This document shows, in pieces, positions 7,885-15,657 of a stretch of DNA of 40,356 nt (within the stretch, counting starts at the first letter, position 1; each line of letters opens with the position of its first letter). The notes beneath the pieces are model-generated. The model worked only from the letters and a program-made list of their open reading frames with translations. It was not told the origin of the DNA and did no database searches. The stretch is from a virus, in IMG/VR virus record IMGVR_UViG_3300027826_000002, positions 1-40,356 of that record. The stretch is one strand, 5' to 3'. The translations under genes and the position numbers were made by a program.

Positions 7885-7893
7885 TTTTGCCTA

Positions 7894-7986
7894 TTGACAA
7901 CTGGTTTTTAACCGTCTATATTGAAATCAATAACGTAATCAACAAACGATGCGTCTAACAAGAAATCTTGTTCAGACGCTTTTTTT
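7894..7986 (+). promoter_or_regulatory. Capsid promoter with hairpin-T7 leader abutting ATG
   Basis: TTGACA (7894-7899), 17 bases, TATATT (7917-7922) places the start near 7929. The leader then carries a 12-pair stem (GCGTCT-AACAAG 7951-7962 with CTTGTT-c-AGACGC 7967-7979, loop AAAT, one bulged C), and T 7980-7986 immediately followed by ATG 7987. It has the form of an intrinsic terminator, yet it sits between the capsid promoter and capsid start codon and leaves no Shine-Dalgarno sequence. It could be an mRNA 5' stabiliser, a U-rich ribosome entry, or an attenuator; inference. Confidence 0.8.
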
Positions 7987-8952
7987 ATGGAAACAGGAAC
8001 AAATCAAGTCACATACGCAGTAAATAACTTTTACGATAGATTGCTTCTTGAAAGAGCAGTCCCAACATTCATCCAAAACCGCTTCGCAGACGTTCGAGAC
8101 ATACCACAAGGAAATACTAATATTATCAAATTCCGACGATATACTAATTTGACAGCAGCAACGACACCACTTGTCCAGGGCGTTACTCCTGCTGGCTCTC
8201 AATTGTCTATTACCGATTTGACAGCAACCGTTCAGCAATATGGTGATTATGTCACATTGACTGATTTCTTAGAAATGACAACTCTTGATCCTGTTTTGAA
8301 TGAAACAGCAAATCTGCAAGGTGATCAAGTTGGTGATACGCTCGATCAATTAACACGAGATGTTATTACCGCAGGTACAAATGTATTCTATGCATCAACA
8401 GCAACAGCACGAAATCAAGTAACTGCTGCAATGAAGTTTACAATTACTGAAGCAAAGAATGTGGTAAAAATCCTCAAAGAGAATAAAGCAAAGAGAATCA
8501 CTGAAATGGTCGATCCTTCAACTGGTATTGCAACTCAAGGAATTATGCCAGCATTTATCGCTTTTGTTCACCCAGATACTACACGAGACTTGAAAGATGA
8601 TACGAGTTTTAAGCAAATCAGTAGTTATTCACGACCAGAACAAATAATGCCTGATGAGGTTGGAAGTATTGATGAAATCCGATGCATTGAATCAACTAAT
8701 TGCAAAATATTTACTGGAGCAGGTGCATCAAGTATCAATGTTTATGCAACAATGATTATTGCAAAACATGCATATGCAATTACAAGAATTTCAGGTGAAG
8801 CACTTCACATGATTATTAAACCTCTTGGAAGTGCAGGAACAGCAGATGCATTAGATCAACGCGCAACAATGGGATGGAAAGCAACTCACGTAGCAGTACG
8901 ACTCAATGAATCATGGATGGTTCGTCTTGAGCATGGAACAAGTAGTTCATAA
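7987..8952 (+). CDS. Major capsid protein, N4-gp56 type
   Basis: The product is 321 residues. It opens with NQVTYAVNNFYDRLLLERAVPTFIQNRFADVRDIPQGNTNIIKFRR in pieces characteristic of the N4-gp56 capsid family: F-Y-D-R-x-L-L-x-R-A, then I-P-x-G-x-(T/S)-x-x-I-x-(F/W)-x-R-Y, TPLVQGVTP and LTDFLEM-x-x-x-DP. The C-terminal part (MGWKATHVAVRLNESWMVRLEHG) matches the family's ending. It is an HK97-fold shell protein. No prohead-protease-type delta domain is visible. It has a dedicated strong promoter and the unusual hairpin-T7 leader, consistent with the highest late demand. Confidence 0.92.
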   Translation: METGTNQVTYAVNNFYDRLLLERAVPTFIQNRFADVRDIPQGNTNIIKFRRYTNLTAATTPLVQGVTPAGSQLSITDLTATVQQYGDYVTLTDFLEMTTLDPVLNETANLQGDQVGDTLDQLTRDVITAGTNVFYASTATARNQVTAAMKFTITEAKNVVKILKENKAKRITEMVDPSTGIATQGIMPAFIAFVHPDTTRDLKDDTSFKQISSYSRPEQIMPDEVGSIDEIRCIESTNCKIFTGAGASSINVYATMIIAKHAYAITRISGEALHMIIKPLGSAGTADALDQRATMGWKATHVAVRLNESWMVRLEHGTSSS

Positions 8953-8957
8953 AACAT

Positions 8958-9281
8958 ATGGCAACAACAATAAAAGCAACACAATATAATGGCGTACAAG
9001 GTGGATGGATTGAACGGGGAACTGTTACATTGACTCCAGCAGGTACAGCAACGATTACTGCTAACGCAGAAATTGAATGTACTACTGATACAAATATTTC
9101 TGGAAATACAGGAGATCAAATCTTTGTTAATCCAATAAACTTAACAACTGGTTTAGTTCCAAAAGGCGCACGATTTACCGCAAATGGAACGGTAAAAGTA
9201 AAGATTGCGAATGTAACAGGTTCTAATATTACCGATTCAACAGCAACTACTTACGACTACATCCTTATTCATTACTCCTAA
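8958..9281 (+). CDS. Small beta-rich virion protein (decoration-like)
   Basis: The product is 107 residues, rich in T, N, G and V with alternating polar/hydrophobic residues (VTLTPAGTATITANAEIEC, NGTVKVKIANVTGSNI). It lies five bases after the capsid stop. Position and all-beta composition suit a capsid decoration or head-fibre protein, but no signature settles it. Confidence 0.62.
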   Translation: MATTIKATQYNGVQGGWIERGTVTLTPAGTATITANAEIECTTDTNISGNTGDQIFVNPINLTTGLVPKGARFTANGTVKVKIANVTGSNITDSTATTYDYILIHYS

Positions 9282-9289
9282 AATTGTTG

Positions 9290-9324
9290 TTGACTTTCTT
9301 CAAGTATTTTAGTACTATCACTTC
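9290..9324 (+). promoter_or_regulatory. Leaderless promoter for 9325
   Basis: TTGACT (9290-9295), 17 bases, TACTAT (9313-9318), cacttc, ATG 9325. Shares AGTATTTTAGTA and CAC with the 7056 promoter. Confidence 0.85.
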
Positions 9325-9813
9325 ATGGCAGATAAGATTACAGAAGAAAGCTTAGGGAAAGTAGAACAGCCAAAATCTCAAGAAACTGCAACAGAATCTT
9401 CTATCAGCGATCAAGAAGCAGAACAAATAGCTGAAAAATCAGTTACGATAGCAGCAGTAGATCCCAAATCATTAACAGCAGCAGAAATAGAGAATTTCTT
9501 TTCATGGAAGCGTAAAAAAACACAAGAAATGCTTGAAAGTGAGCCAAAGGTTCGCATTTTTATTCCATTCAATGTCGGAGAAGATAAAAATAATAAGGCA
9601 AATCAATATGCTTTCTTTGGAATTAATGGATTTTATGTTCATGTAAGAAAAGGAATGTATGTTGATGTTCCTAAGACTATTGCGGATATGCATATGGAGT
9701 CTGTTGCAGAAACAGAAAGAGCATTAGATCACGAGAATTCAATTTCAAATATCGGAATGAAGATTGATCCAACAACAGGACAGAGAAAAACCATTGACGC
9801 ATTTAGTCAATAG
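9325..9813 (+). CDS. Head-associated protein of unknown function
   Basis: The product is 162 residues. The acidic N-terminal half (Q/E/S-rich, about 1-45) leads to a folded part with KVRIFIPFNVGE, AFFGINGFYVHVRKGMYVDVPKTIADM and an alpha tail. The G-x-x-x-x-V-x-x-G-x-x-V-x-V-P pattern is common in phage proteins encoded just after capsid. It may be a head-completion or minor capsid protein. Transcription from its own leaderless promoter fixes the start. Confidence 0.62.
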   Translation: MADKITEESLGKVEQPKSQETATESSISDQEAEQIAEKSVTIAAVDPKSLTAAEIENFFSWKRKKTQEMLESEPKVRIFIPFNVGEDKNNKANQYAFFGINGFYVHVRKGMYVDVPKTIADMHMESVAETERALDHENSISNIGMKIDPTTGQRKTIDAFSQ

Positions 9814-9828
9814 GAATACAATAACCGC
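9794..9828 (+). promoter_or_regulatory. Leaderless promoter for 9829
   Basis: TTGACG (9794-9799), 17 bases, TACAAT (9817-9822), aaccgc, ATG 9829. The -35 is inside the final codons of the preceding gene. Confidence 0.8.
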
Positions 9829-10650
9829 ATGACACCAGCCAATTTCGCCTCATATGTTCGATTAATGACTAAGACGAACTCTACGACCCTATCTGATACA
9901 AATTTAAAATTAATCATGAATATCGTAAAAGATGAGATATCAGGAATCATGGTTGATAAACTTGATGAGGAATATTTTGGAGTACCACAGACCACAGACT
10001 TGGTAAATAGCCAACGTGAATATCCGCTTGCAGTAGATATACCAGGAAAATTAAAGAAAGTAGAAGCAGTATTAGACCCAACATATTTAGACAGCAATGG
10101 AAATGTTGTTTGGGTAGATTTAAAGAAATTTGATCTTACTCAATACTCACAATTATCTACTAATCTTGTTGTCTCAGGAGATATTACTGATGGAGATTTT
10201 GGCATTCAGCCTACAACAGATGAAGATACAATACAATCAATATTTGGAAATAGACAAGGACAAGCAGCATATATGATATTTAGAAATTCTATTTGGATAT
10301 TTTCGGGTAAATTAACAGGGTTTACCGCAGGGAATAACTATCTTAAGATTTGGTCGTATGAATGGCCGAGCGATATAACAGATTTGACTAGTACAACACC
10401 ACTTGAAACTGATCCGACAACAACAAGCGCAGGTATACCAAGACAATTACATAGAGCATGGGCTGATAAAGTGAGTCTTCTATGGAAGCAAACATCTGAT
10501 AAAGAATATCAACCGAATGATTATGAAAATGAACTCGATACTATTATTGAAGATAGAATTATGTCGTTATCAAAAGTTGACAAAGATGAATCATACACCA
10601 TGACTCAGCCAATGGCGGGGCATGTCTATCACGACGGTTACGATTTATGA
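9829..10650 (+). CDS. Head-tail connector/adaptor-like protein
   Basis: The product is 273 residues. The N-terminus (NFASYVRLMTKTNSTTLSDTNLKLIMNIVKDEISGIM) is the helical bundle type seen in phage head-tail adaptors: a short helix, T-N/S-T-T-x-x-x-D, then a long helix. A YPLAVDIPGKLKKVEAVL segment and LKIWSYEWPSDITDL follow, ending in an acidic helix (ELDTIIEDRIMSL). The position after the head genes fits a ring below the portal. The assignment rests on layout and order, not a firm motif. Its end overlaps the next start (ATGA). Confidence 0.6.
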   Translation: MTPANFASYVRLMTKTNSTTLSDTNLKLIMNIVKDEISGIMVDKLDEEYFGVPQTTDLVNSQREYPLAVDIPGKLKKVEAVLDPTYLDSNGNVVWVDLKKFDLTQYSQLSTNLVVSGDITDGDFGIQPTTDEDTIQSIFGNRQGQAAYMIFRNSIWIFSGKLTGFTAGNNYLKIWSYEWPSDITDLTSTTPLETDPTTTSAGIPRQLHRAWADKVSLLWKQTSDKEYQPNDYENELDTIIEDRIMSLSKVDKDESYTMTQPMAGHVYHDGYDL

Positions 10651-11738
10651 AGTTTATCTTTATTTCACCTATCCACCTTGAGAAATGGGATTATCGTAAC
10701 CCTCTCGAAGTAGGAATTGGAGGCTCAGAAACCGCACATGTTGAAGTAGCAATACGACTTGCAAAACGTGGACATACGGTTATTTCTTATTCTCCTAAGC
10801 CAAAGGATGCACCAATTCATTATAAGGGTATTGAATGGCGTAACCTCAAAGAAGCAGATTATTCTCAAGATGGAATCTGGGTAGTTGGGCGAGCACCCTT
10901 TATTGCAAATAGATTTACAACAAAGCATACTAATAAAAAGTTATGGCTTGTAATGCAGGATGTTGTATATACACGAGCAACAAAACAGCAGATACAGAAA
11001 TTTGATTTACTCCTTCCACTTTGCCCTTCACATGTTAATCTCACGACCTCGCTCTATCCTTATATGAAAGAGAAGATTGTTCTCTCTTCGAATGGAATCC
11101 GATCAGACATAATCAAGCAGATAGAAAAGAAGGGTATTAAACGTAATCCCTACAAGCTCATTTTTGCATCCTCACCAGATCGAGGGTTATTAGCTTTATT
11201 GAAGATTTTTAAGACCGCCAGAAGGATGATTCCAGAGCTAGAACTTCATGTGTTCTATGGATTCAACAATATAGATAAAATGACTGATGCTGATGTTCCT
11301 ATTGGATCCGAACAAGTCACAAAACGACAAATTTTAGAAGAAATGGATCAGCCAGGAGTGTTCTATAGAGGACGTATTGGGCAGAGGCAGTTATATGAGG
11401 AGTGGTTATCTTCTGGTGTTTGGTGTCATCCATCGGCTGTATTTGCAGAGACTTCCTGCATTACCTCAATGGATGCTCAGGCATGTGGAGCAATCCCGAT
11501 CACGGCTCCTCTCTGGGCGATAGCCGATAATGTTCGGTATGGATATTTTGTCGATGGATACCCACTCACTGATAGTATTGCACGACAGCAATACGTTGAC
11601 TACCTCATTGATCTTTTGCAGAAGCGAGATAAAGATGAGGTTGAATCTATGCGGAAGGAGATGATGAGCTATGCCAGAAAAAGATTTGACTGGGAAAGGA
11701 TTGTTGACCAGTTCGAGCAGTTATCAGCAAAATCTTAA
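10647..11738 (+). CDS. GT4-type glycosyltransferase
   Basis: The product is 363 residues with a GT-B layout. Near the N-terminus VGIGGSETAHVEVAIRLAKRGHTV (from about residue 22) is the glycine-rich acceptor-side loop and helix of family 4. Near the C-terminus SAVFAETSCITSMDAQACGAIPI (about 265-290) is the E-x7-E-like nucleotide-sugar motif (ETSCITSMDAQA). It transfers a sugar from a nucleotide donor; the acceptor may be a virion protein or host envelope glycan. It starts by overlapping the connector gene and overlaps the next glycosyltransferase by 68 bases, so the two are co-translated. Confidence 0.87.
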   Translation: MKFIFISPIHLEKWDYRNPLEVGIGGSETAHVEVAIRLAKRGHTVISYSPKPKDAPIHYKGIEWRNLKEADYSQDGIWVVGRAPFIANRFTTKHTNKKLWLVMQDVVYTRATKQQIQKFDLLLPLCPSHVNLTTSLYPYMKEKIVLSSNGIRSDIIKQIEKKGIKRNPYKLIFASSPDRGLLALLKIFKTARRMIPELELHVFYGFNNIDKMTDADVPIGSEQVTKRQILEEMDQPGVFYRGRIGQRQLYEEWLSSGVWCHPSAVFAETSCITSMDAQACGAIPITAPLWAIADNVRYGYFVDGYPLTDSIARQQYVDYLIDLLQKRDKDEVESMRKEMMSYARKRFDWERIVDQFEQLSAKS

Positions 11739-12456
11739 AGGAAAACAGGTTTCGGGAACTATCTGTTATATGGGTGGTTGGCCGTTTGTCTATGAATTAT
11801 TTTCTTATTCCTGGGGAAAGATGATTCAATACACGACCACTCACCACCAGGGATTTATTAACTATGATACCATTCGTTCATCTTCTCATGCCTATGCACG
11901 AAATATAGCTGCTCAAAACATGAAAGGTGATTGGATATTAATGCTTGATACAGATATTCAATTTGATCCTGATATAGCCGTTAGAATGATTGAAACAATG
12001 GAGAAATATGAACTACATGTATTAACAGGTTTGTATTTGTATAAGAAAGATCCTCACTACCCAGTATTATATAGCTATAATCAGCGAAGGAAAAAATATC
12101 AAATCATTTCTTCGTGGAACTTGGAAGGAAATGAAGTATTTGAAATTGCAGCAGCAGGAGCAGGATGTTTACTAGTAAAAAAATGGGTATTCCAATATAT
12201 CAAACAACAATTACATGAAGATGCATTTGATATACGAAGACCGTTTGACAATAAAAAAGAGAAACAGTTAGGGGAGGATTTATCATTTTTTGATAGGTGT
12301 CGGCAACTTGATATTCAAGTTTTTTGTTCCCCATCAATTACTGTTGATCATATATTTCCACATCCATTAATCTTAGGAAGAGATCATGACTCAACGTTAA
12401 AACGCAAATCAAAGCAGTTTGAAGTGGTTGGATTAAAAAAACATCTTGCTTTTTGA
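11671..12456 (+). CDS. GT-A fold glycosyltransferase (GT2-like)
   Basis: The product is 261 residues. After a polar extension of about 30 residues the catalytic part contains ARNIAAQNMKGDWILMLDTDIQFDPDI (about 85-110): the A-R-N, the G-D-x-x-x-x-x-D-x-D motif that binds metal and nucleotide sugar. Later GAGCLLVKKWVF and GEDLSFFDRCRQLDI hold the acceptor-loop and the E-D-x-x-F-x-x-R motif. The second in-frame starts are unclear: 11671 lies 68 bases within the preceding gene. With the GT4 it forms a two-gene glycosylation unit inside the structural operon. Confidence 0.83.
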   Translation: MPEKDLTGKGLLTSSSSYQQNLKGKQVSGTICYMGGWPFVYELFSYSWGKMIQYTTTHHQGFINYDTIRSSSHAYARNIAAQNMKGDWILMLDTDIQFDPDIAVRMIETMEKYELHVLTGLYLYKKDPHYPVLYSYNQRRKKYQIISSWNLEGNEVFEIAAAGAGCLLVKKWVFQYIKQQLHEDAFDIRRPFDNKKEKQLGEDLSFFDRCRQLDIQVFCSPSITVDHIFPHPLILGRDHDSTLKRKSKQFEVVGLKKHLAF

Positions 12457-12538
12457 TAAAGAAAGGTCTATAAATTAGGTTAGCACAAGCAACAAATGCT
12501 ATGCTCATTCGATAGACGGAATCGAATGAGCTTTTTTT
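12453..12538 (+). promoter_or_regulatory. Promoter with hairpin-T7 leader abutting ATG (second copy of the architecture)
   Basis: TTGATA (12453-12458), 17 bases, TAGGTT (12476-12481), likely start near 12488. GCTCATTCGAT (12503-12513) pairs perfectly with ATCGAATGAGC (12521-12531), then seven T (12532-12538) and ATG 12539. Sequence of the stem differs from that before the capsid gene, but stem length, T-run and zero distance to ATG are the same. Confidence 0.75.
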
Positions 12539-13756
12539 ATGTTAATCAATACAGGAAACATAATCGCAAATGCAGGAGTCGTATTACTTAATGTTCGTGA
12601 TATTTCTGCACTCACAATACAACTAACAGGTTTTGGTTCTGCAACAATTCAATTTGAATTTACCCCCGATGGAACAAATTGGTATGCTCTTAATTGTTAT
12701 CCCAATGGGAGTACAACTGCCGTCACATCAGCAACAGCAAATGGTTTATGGTTTGCTAATGTCGCTGGAGCAGTTGAAGTACGAGCAAGAGCATCTACCT
12801 ATTCAAGTGGAACAATTGCTGTTGTTTTAGCAGGTTCAGGGAATGGTGATCTTTCAATTCCAGCATCTGGAGGAGGGGGAACACAATATGTAGATGGAGC
12901 TTCAACACCGGCTCATCCAACGGGAACGATGCCAATTTTTGACAATGGTGGAACGATTTCGGAAGTATCAGCAATAACAGGATTACCAATCCAAGGCGGT
13001 CATAAAGAAGTTTCATTTACTACCACGACAGCACAAGCAGTTGCATCAACAGATGTAAGTCAATATCGCTATATAGCAGTCCAGTTTACTTCACAAGGAA
13101 CAGGAGTTAATAATACATTTCAACAATCAAATGATAATTCTACATGGACTTCTTTAGCCCTCCAAAGAATAGATAATACTGGAACTTCTACACCAACTAC
13201 CTCTACAAATGATAATTCAGGACTCATTTTTGCTGGCCCTTTAAGTGGAAGATATTTCAGAATTAATGTTACTGGAATAAGCGCAGGAACAACCGCAGGT
13301 GTTGTAGAACTTTATTCAGTTCCTCCACAGCCATTTACTGGTGCAATTTTGCTTCAATCTGGAAATAATGGAATAGGAACTGTAGGAGTTACTGCACAAT
13401 CGTCGGGTGGATATACGCCAGGAAAATTAATTTCAGCAAATACTACTAATGCAACATCAGTAAAAGCTTCTGCGGGAACACTCGGAGGATTATATTTAGA
13501 GGGAAATACTGCAACTGTCTATTATGTGAAACTCTATGATAAAGCATCAGCACCAACAGTAGGAACTGATACGCCTATTGCAGTATATATTGTTCCAGCT
13601 AATTCAACAAATGGTGCAGGAAATAATGTTGTATTACCAGCACAAGGAATGAATTTTGCAAGCGGAATCGCTTTTGCAATAACAGGAGGGGTTGGAGATT
13701 CAGATACAACTGCTTGCGCTGCAAACGCAGTTGTCGTGAATTATCTATATAAATAA
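12539..13756 (+). CDS. Beta-rich tail/fibre-like structural protein
   Basis: The product is 405 residues, rich in G, T, S, A, N and with no charged helices. Two half-similar modules appear: an early one with FGSATIQFEFTPDGTNWYALNCYPN and a second with YRYIAVQFTSQGTGVNNTF, each a beta-sandwich-like repeat with W-x-x-L. The C-terminus (LGGLYLEGNTATVYYVKLYDKASAPTVGTDTP in pieces, then VPANSTNG...) matches a beta domain frequent in phage tail or head-fibre proteins, with T-x-Y-x-K-L-Y-x-K-A-x-A-P-T-x-G-T-D-T-P. High expression is suggested by the capsid-like leader. Confidence 0.7.
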   Translation: MLINTGNIIANAGVVLLNVRDISALTIQLTGFGSATIQFEFTPDGTNWYALNCYPNGSTTAVTSATANGLWFANVAGAVEVRARASTYSSGTIAVVLAGSGNGDLSIPASGGGGTQYVDGASTPAHPTGTMPIFDNGGTISEVSAITGLPIQGGHKEVSFTTTTAQAVASTDVSQYRYIAVQFTSQGTGVNNTFQQSNDNSTWTSLALQRIDNTGTSTPTTSTNDNSGLIFAGPLSGRYFRINVTGISAGTTAGVVELYSVPPQPFTGAILLQSGNNGIGTVGVTAQSSGGYTPGKLISANTTNATSVKASAGTLGGLYLEGNTATVYYVKLYDKASAPTVGTDTPIAVYIVPANSTNGAGNNVVLPAQGMNFASGIAFAITGGVGDSDTTACAANAVVVNYLYK

Positions 13757-13762
13757 TTATGT

Positions 13763-14455
13763 ATGAGCTTATTAACGAATATCGTATTTTATGCAAAATT
13801 TGATGATAACACAGGTTCTACCGTCACCGAATCAGTAGCTTCACATAATGGAACATGGCAGGGTACATTAGGTTCTCAATGGACAACAGGAATAATTAAT
13901 TCAGGAGGTAATTTTAACGGTACAAATAATTACGTTACCTTCGGAAGCCCCTCACTTGGACTTTCTGGAAATCAACCATTTTCGATAAGTTTATGGGTTA
14001 ATCCAACTGCTACAGCACTCGGAGCAGGCCCCTTCGATTATGGGATTCTTGCTAATAATGAACGTATTTCACTTCTTTTTAATGATACAGCAGGAACACT
14101 TCTTAGCTCCCATTTTGGAAATGATCATGCTTTTTCAACAAAGGCCACTCTAAGTGCCTGGAATCATCTTGTTCTTACCTATGATGGAACAACTGAACAT
14201 CTCTATAAAAATGGAGCAGATACAGGCGAATCTTGGACTCCTGCTTCACTTTCTATGTCAGGAGGATCACTTTTTGTGGGGGCTGGTCTTAGTCCTACTG
14301 CAATGAAAGCAGCGAAAATGGACGAAGTAGGTTTTTGGTCACGGGCATTATCTTCTTCTGAAGCTTCTCAACTTTATAATTCTGGTTCTGGTTTGCAATA
14401 TCCATTCACAACAGGATTGCCCTCACCGTTTTTATTAACGCAAGTAGGTTCATAA
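13763..14455 (+). CDS. LamG/concanavalin-A-like lectin domain protein
   Basis: The product is 230 residues and nearly all one LamG-type jelly roll: start IVFYAKFDDNTGSTVTESVASHNGTW, then GNFNGTNNYVTFG, FSISLWVNP, WNHLVLTYDGTTEHLYKNGAD, and DEVGFWSRALSSSEASQLYN. The order of these strands is diagnostic for the LamG_3/concanavalin-like family used for carbohydrate binding. In a virion it would bind host surface sugars. It begins seven bases after the preceding gene, with ATG found a few bases after TAA. Confidence 0.87.
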   Translation: MSLLTNIVFYAKFDDNTGSTVTESVASHNGTWQGTLGSQWTTGIINSGGNFNGTNNYVTFGSPSLGLSGNQPFSISLWVNPTATALGAGPFDYGILANNERISLLFNDTAGTLLSSHFGNDHAFSTKATLSAWNHLVLTYDGTTEHLYKNGADTGESWTPASLSMSGGSLFVGAGLSPTAMKAAKMDEVGFWSRALSSSEASQLYNSGSGLQYPFTTGLPSPFLLTQVGS

Positions 14456-14459
14456 GCAT

Positions 14460-15455
14460 ATGGCATTTGATGATATAGCAAATTTTGGAATAGGAGTAAT
14501 ACAAACACCGCCGAGTCCTGCAACATCAGGAACATCTTTCACGTTAACAACTGGAGGAGGGAATAACTTTCCAACTGTAGTTAATGGATATAACCTCGTC
14601 GTGTGGCCGAATCCTCAAACTATTCCTACCCCTGCTAATGCTGAAATAGTTCGTGTCTCTGCAAAATCTGGAGATACTTTCACGATAACAAGAACGCAAG
14701 AGAGTACAAGCGCACGATCAATTCAAGCAGGGGATTATGTTGCTCTTGTCCCAACGAAAAAAGTATTTACTGATATGCAAAGTCTGCTTACTGGGTTTCC
14801 AGTAGGTGCAATTGTTGGAACAACAGATACGCAGACATTAACACATAAAGATTTAACTTCATCGACAAATACATTTCCATCCACAATTCCAAACATTTCT
14901 AGTCCGTCACAAGGAGATTTCATTTATTACAACGGAACAACTTGGGTAAGATTAGGAGCGGGAACATCAGGACAAATTTTGCAGACACAAGGAGGTTCGG
15001 CAAACCCTCAATGGGCAAATGCACCTTCACTTACTCGTTGTGCCGTTCGAAATTCCGCTAATCAATCTATCAATAGCGCAAGCTGGACATCTCTTGCTTG
15101 GGATACAACAATTAGTGATCCTTCATCGCTCCATAGTACTGTTACAAATAACTCTCGTATTACGGCAAATGCTTCAGGCATATGGTTATTTTTGGCTCAT
15201 GTAATGTTTGGTTCAAGTGCTACCGGAGAAAGATATTTGCGATTACTCAAAAATGGAACAGCAATTTCTTCATGGGCTGGAACTCCTGCATTTACCGATA
15301 ATAGCGGGGCGCATGGAGTTTGGTTAATAGATGCCGTAAATACTGATTATTTTGAGGTACAAGCGTATCAATCAAGTGGAGGAGCATTAAATATCTTGGG
15401 TGGTACTCCTTCTGACCAAACATCAGAATTTAGAGCAATACAGTTATCAATATAG
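14460..15455 (+). CDS. Tail-fibre protein with C-terminal C1q/TNF-like domain
   Basis: The product is 331 residues. The N-terminal part (FGIGVIQTPPSPATSGTSFTLT, NAEIVRVSAKSGDTFTITR) is a beta domain repeatedly seen at the start of phage fibres. A middle shaft carries a TLTHKDLTSSTNTFP segment and GDFIYYNGTTWVRLGAGTSGQIL, both hallmarks of phage tail fibres. The C-terminal 130 residues (SITANASGIWLFLAHVMF, RYLRLLKNG, DYFEVQAYQSSGG) resemble a C1q/TNF-like trimeric head. Together these indicate a receptor-binding fibre. Confidence 0.8.
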   Translation: MAFDDIANFGIGVIQTPPSPATSGTSFTLTTGGGNNFPTVVNGYNLVVWPNPQTIPTPANAEIVRVSAKSGDTFTITRTQESTSARSIQAGDYVALVPTKKVFTDMQSLLTGFPVGAIVGTTDTQTLTHKDLTSSTNTFPSTIPNISSPSQGDFIYYNGTTWVRLGAGTSGQILQTQGGSANPQWANAPSLTRCAVRNSANQSINSASWTSLAWDTTISDPSSLHSTVTNNSRITANASGIWLFLAHVMFGSSATGERYLRLLKNGTAISSWAGTPAFTDNSGAHGVWLIDAVNTDYFEVQAYQSSGGALNILGGTPSDQTSEFRAIQLSI

Positions 15456-15458
15456 CTT

Positions 15459-15656
15459 ATGTATGGAGGAATGTTATTTGGACAAATTGGATATGGGTTT
15501 GGAGCATACTTTTCTAGTTTAGCGAAGAGTCTTCCAGTGTGGTTAAAGATTGCGAAGACTTCTGCTACGTGGACAAAGATAGCAAAAACAACGGCCACAT
15601 GGACGAAAATAGCAAAGCCAACAGCGACATGGATAAAGATACAAAAACCAGGATAA
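15459..15656 (+). CDS. Small protein of 10-residue tandem repeats
   Basis: The product is 65 residues. After MYGGMLFGQIGYGFGAYFSS it carries four tandem units of ten residues, of the form TW(T/L/I)KIAKTTA, mirrored in DNA as a 30-base period from about 15539 to 15650. Trp in register every ten residues suggests a stacked beta-type shaft. It sits between fibre genes, so it may be a short fibre stem or tip element. Starts three bases after the preceding stop. Confidence 0.6.
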   Translation: MYGGMLFGQIGYGFGAYFSSLAKSLPVWLKIAKTSATWTKIAKTTATWTKIAKPTATWIKIQKPG

Positions 15657-15657
15657 T

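Noticed and set aside
7951-7986. Plain intrinsic terminator before the capsid gene
   Set aside because: The shape fits, but it lies downstream of the capsid promoter and abuts the ATG; since the same design recurs at 12503 it is better treated as a leader element, with termination as one possible function.
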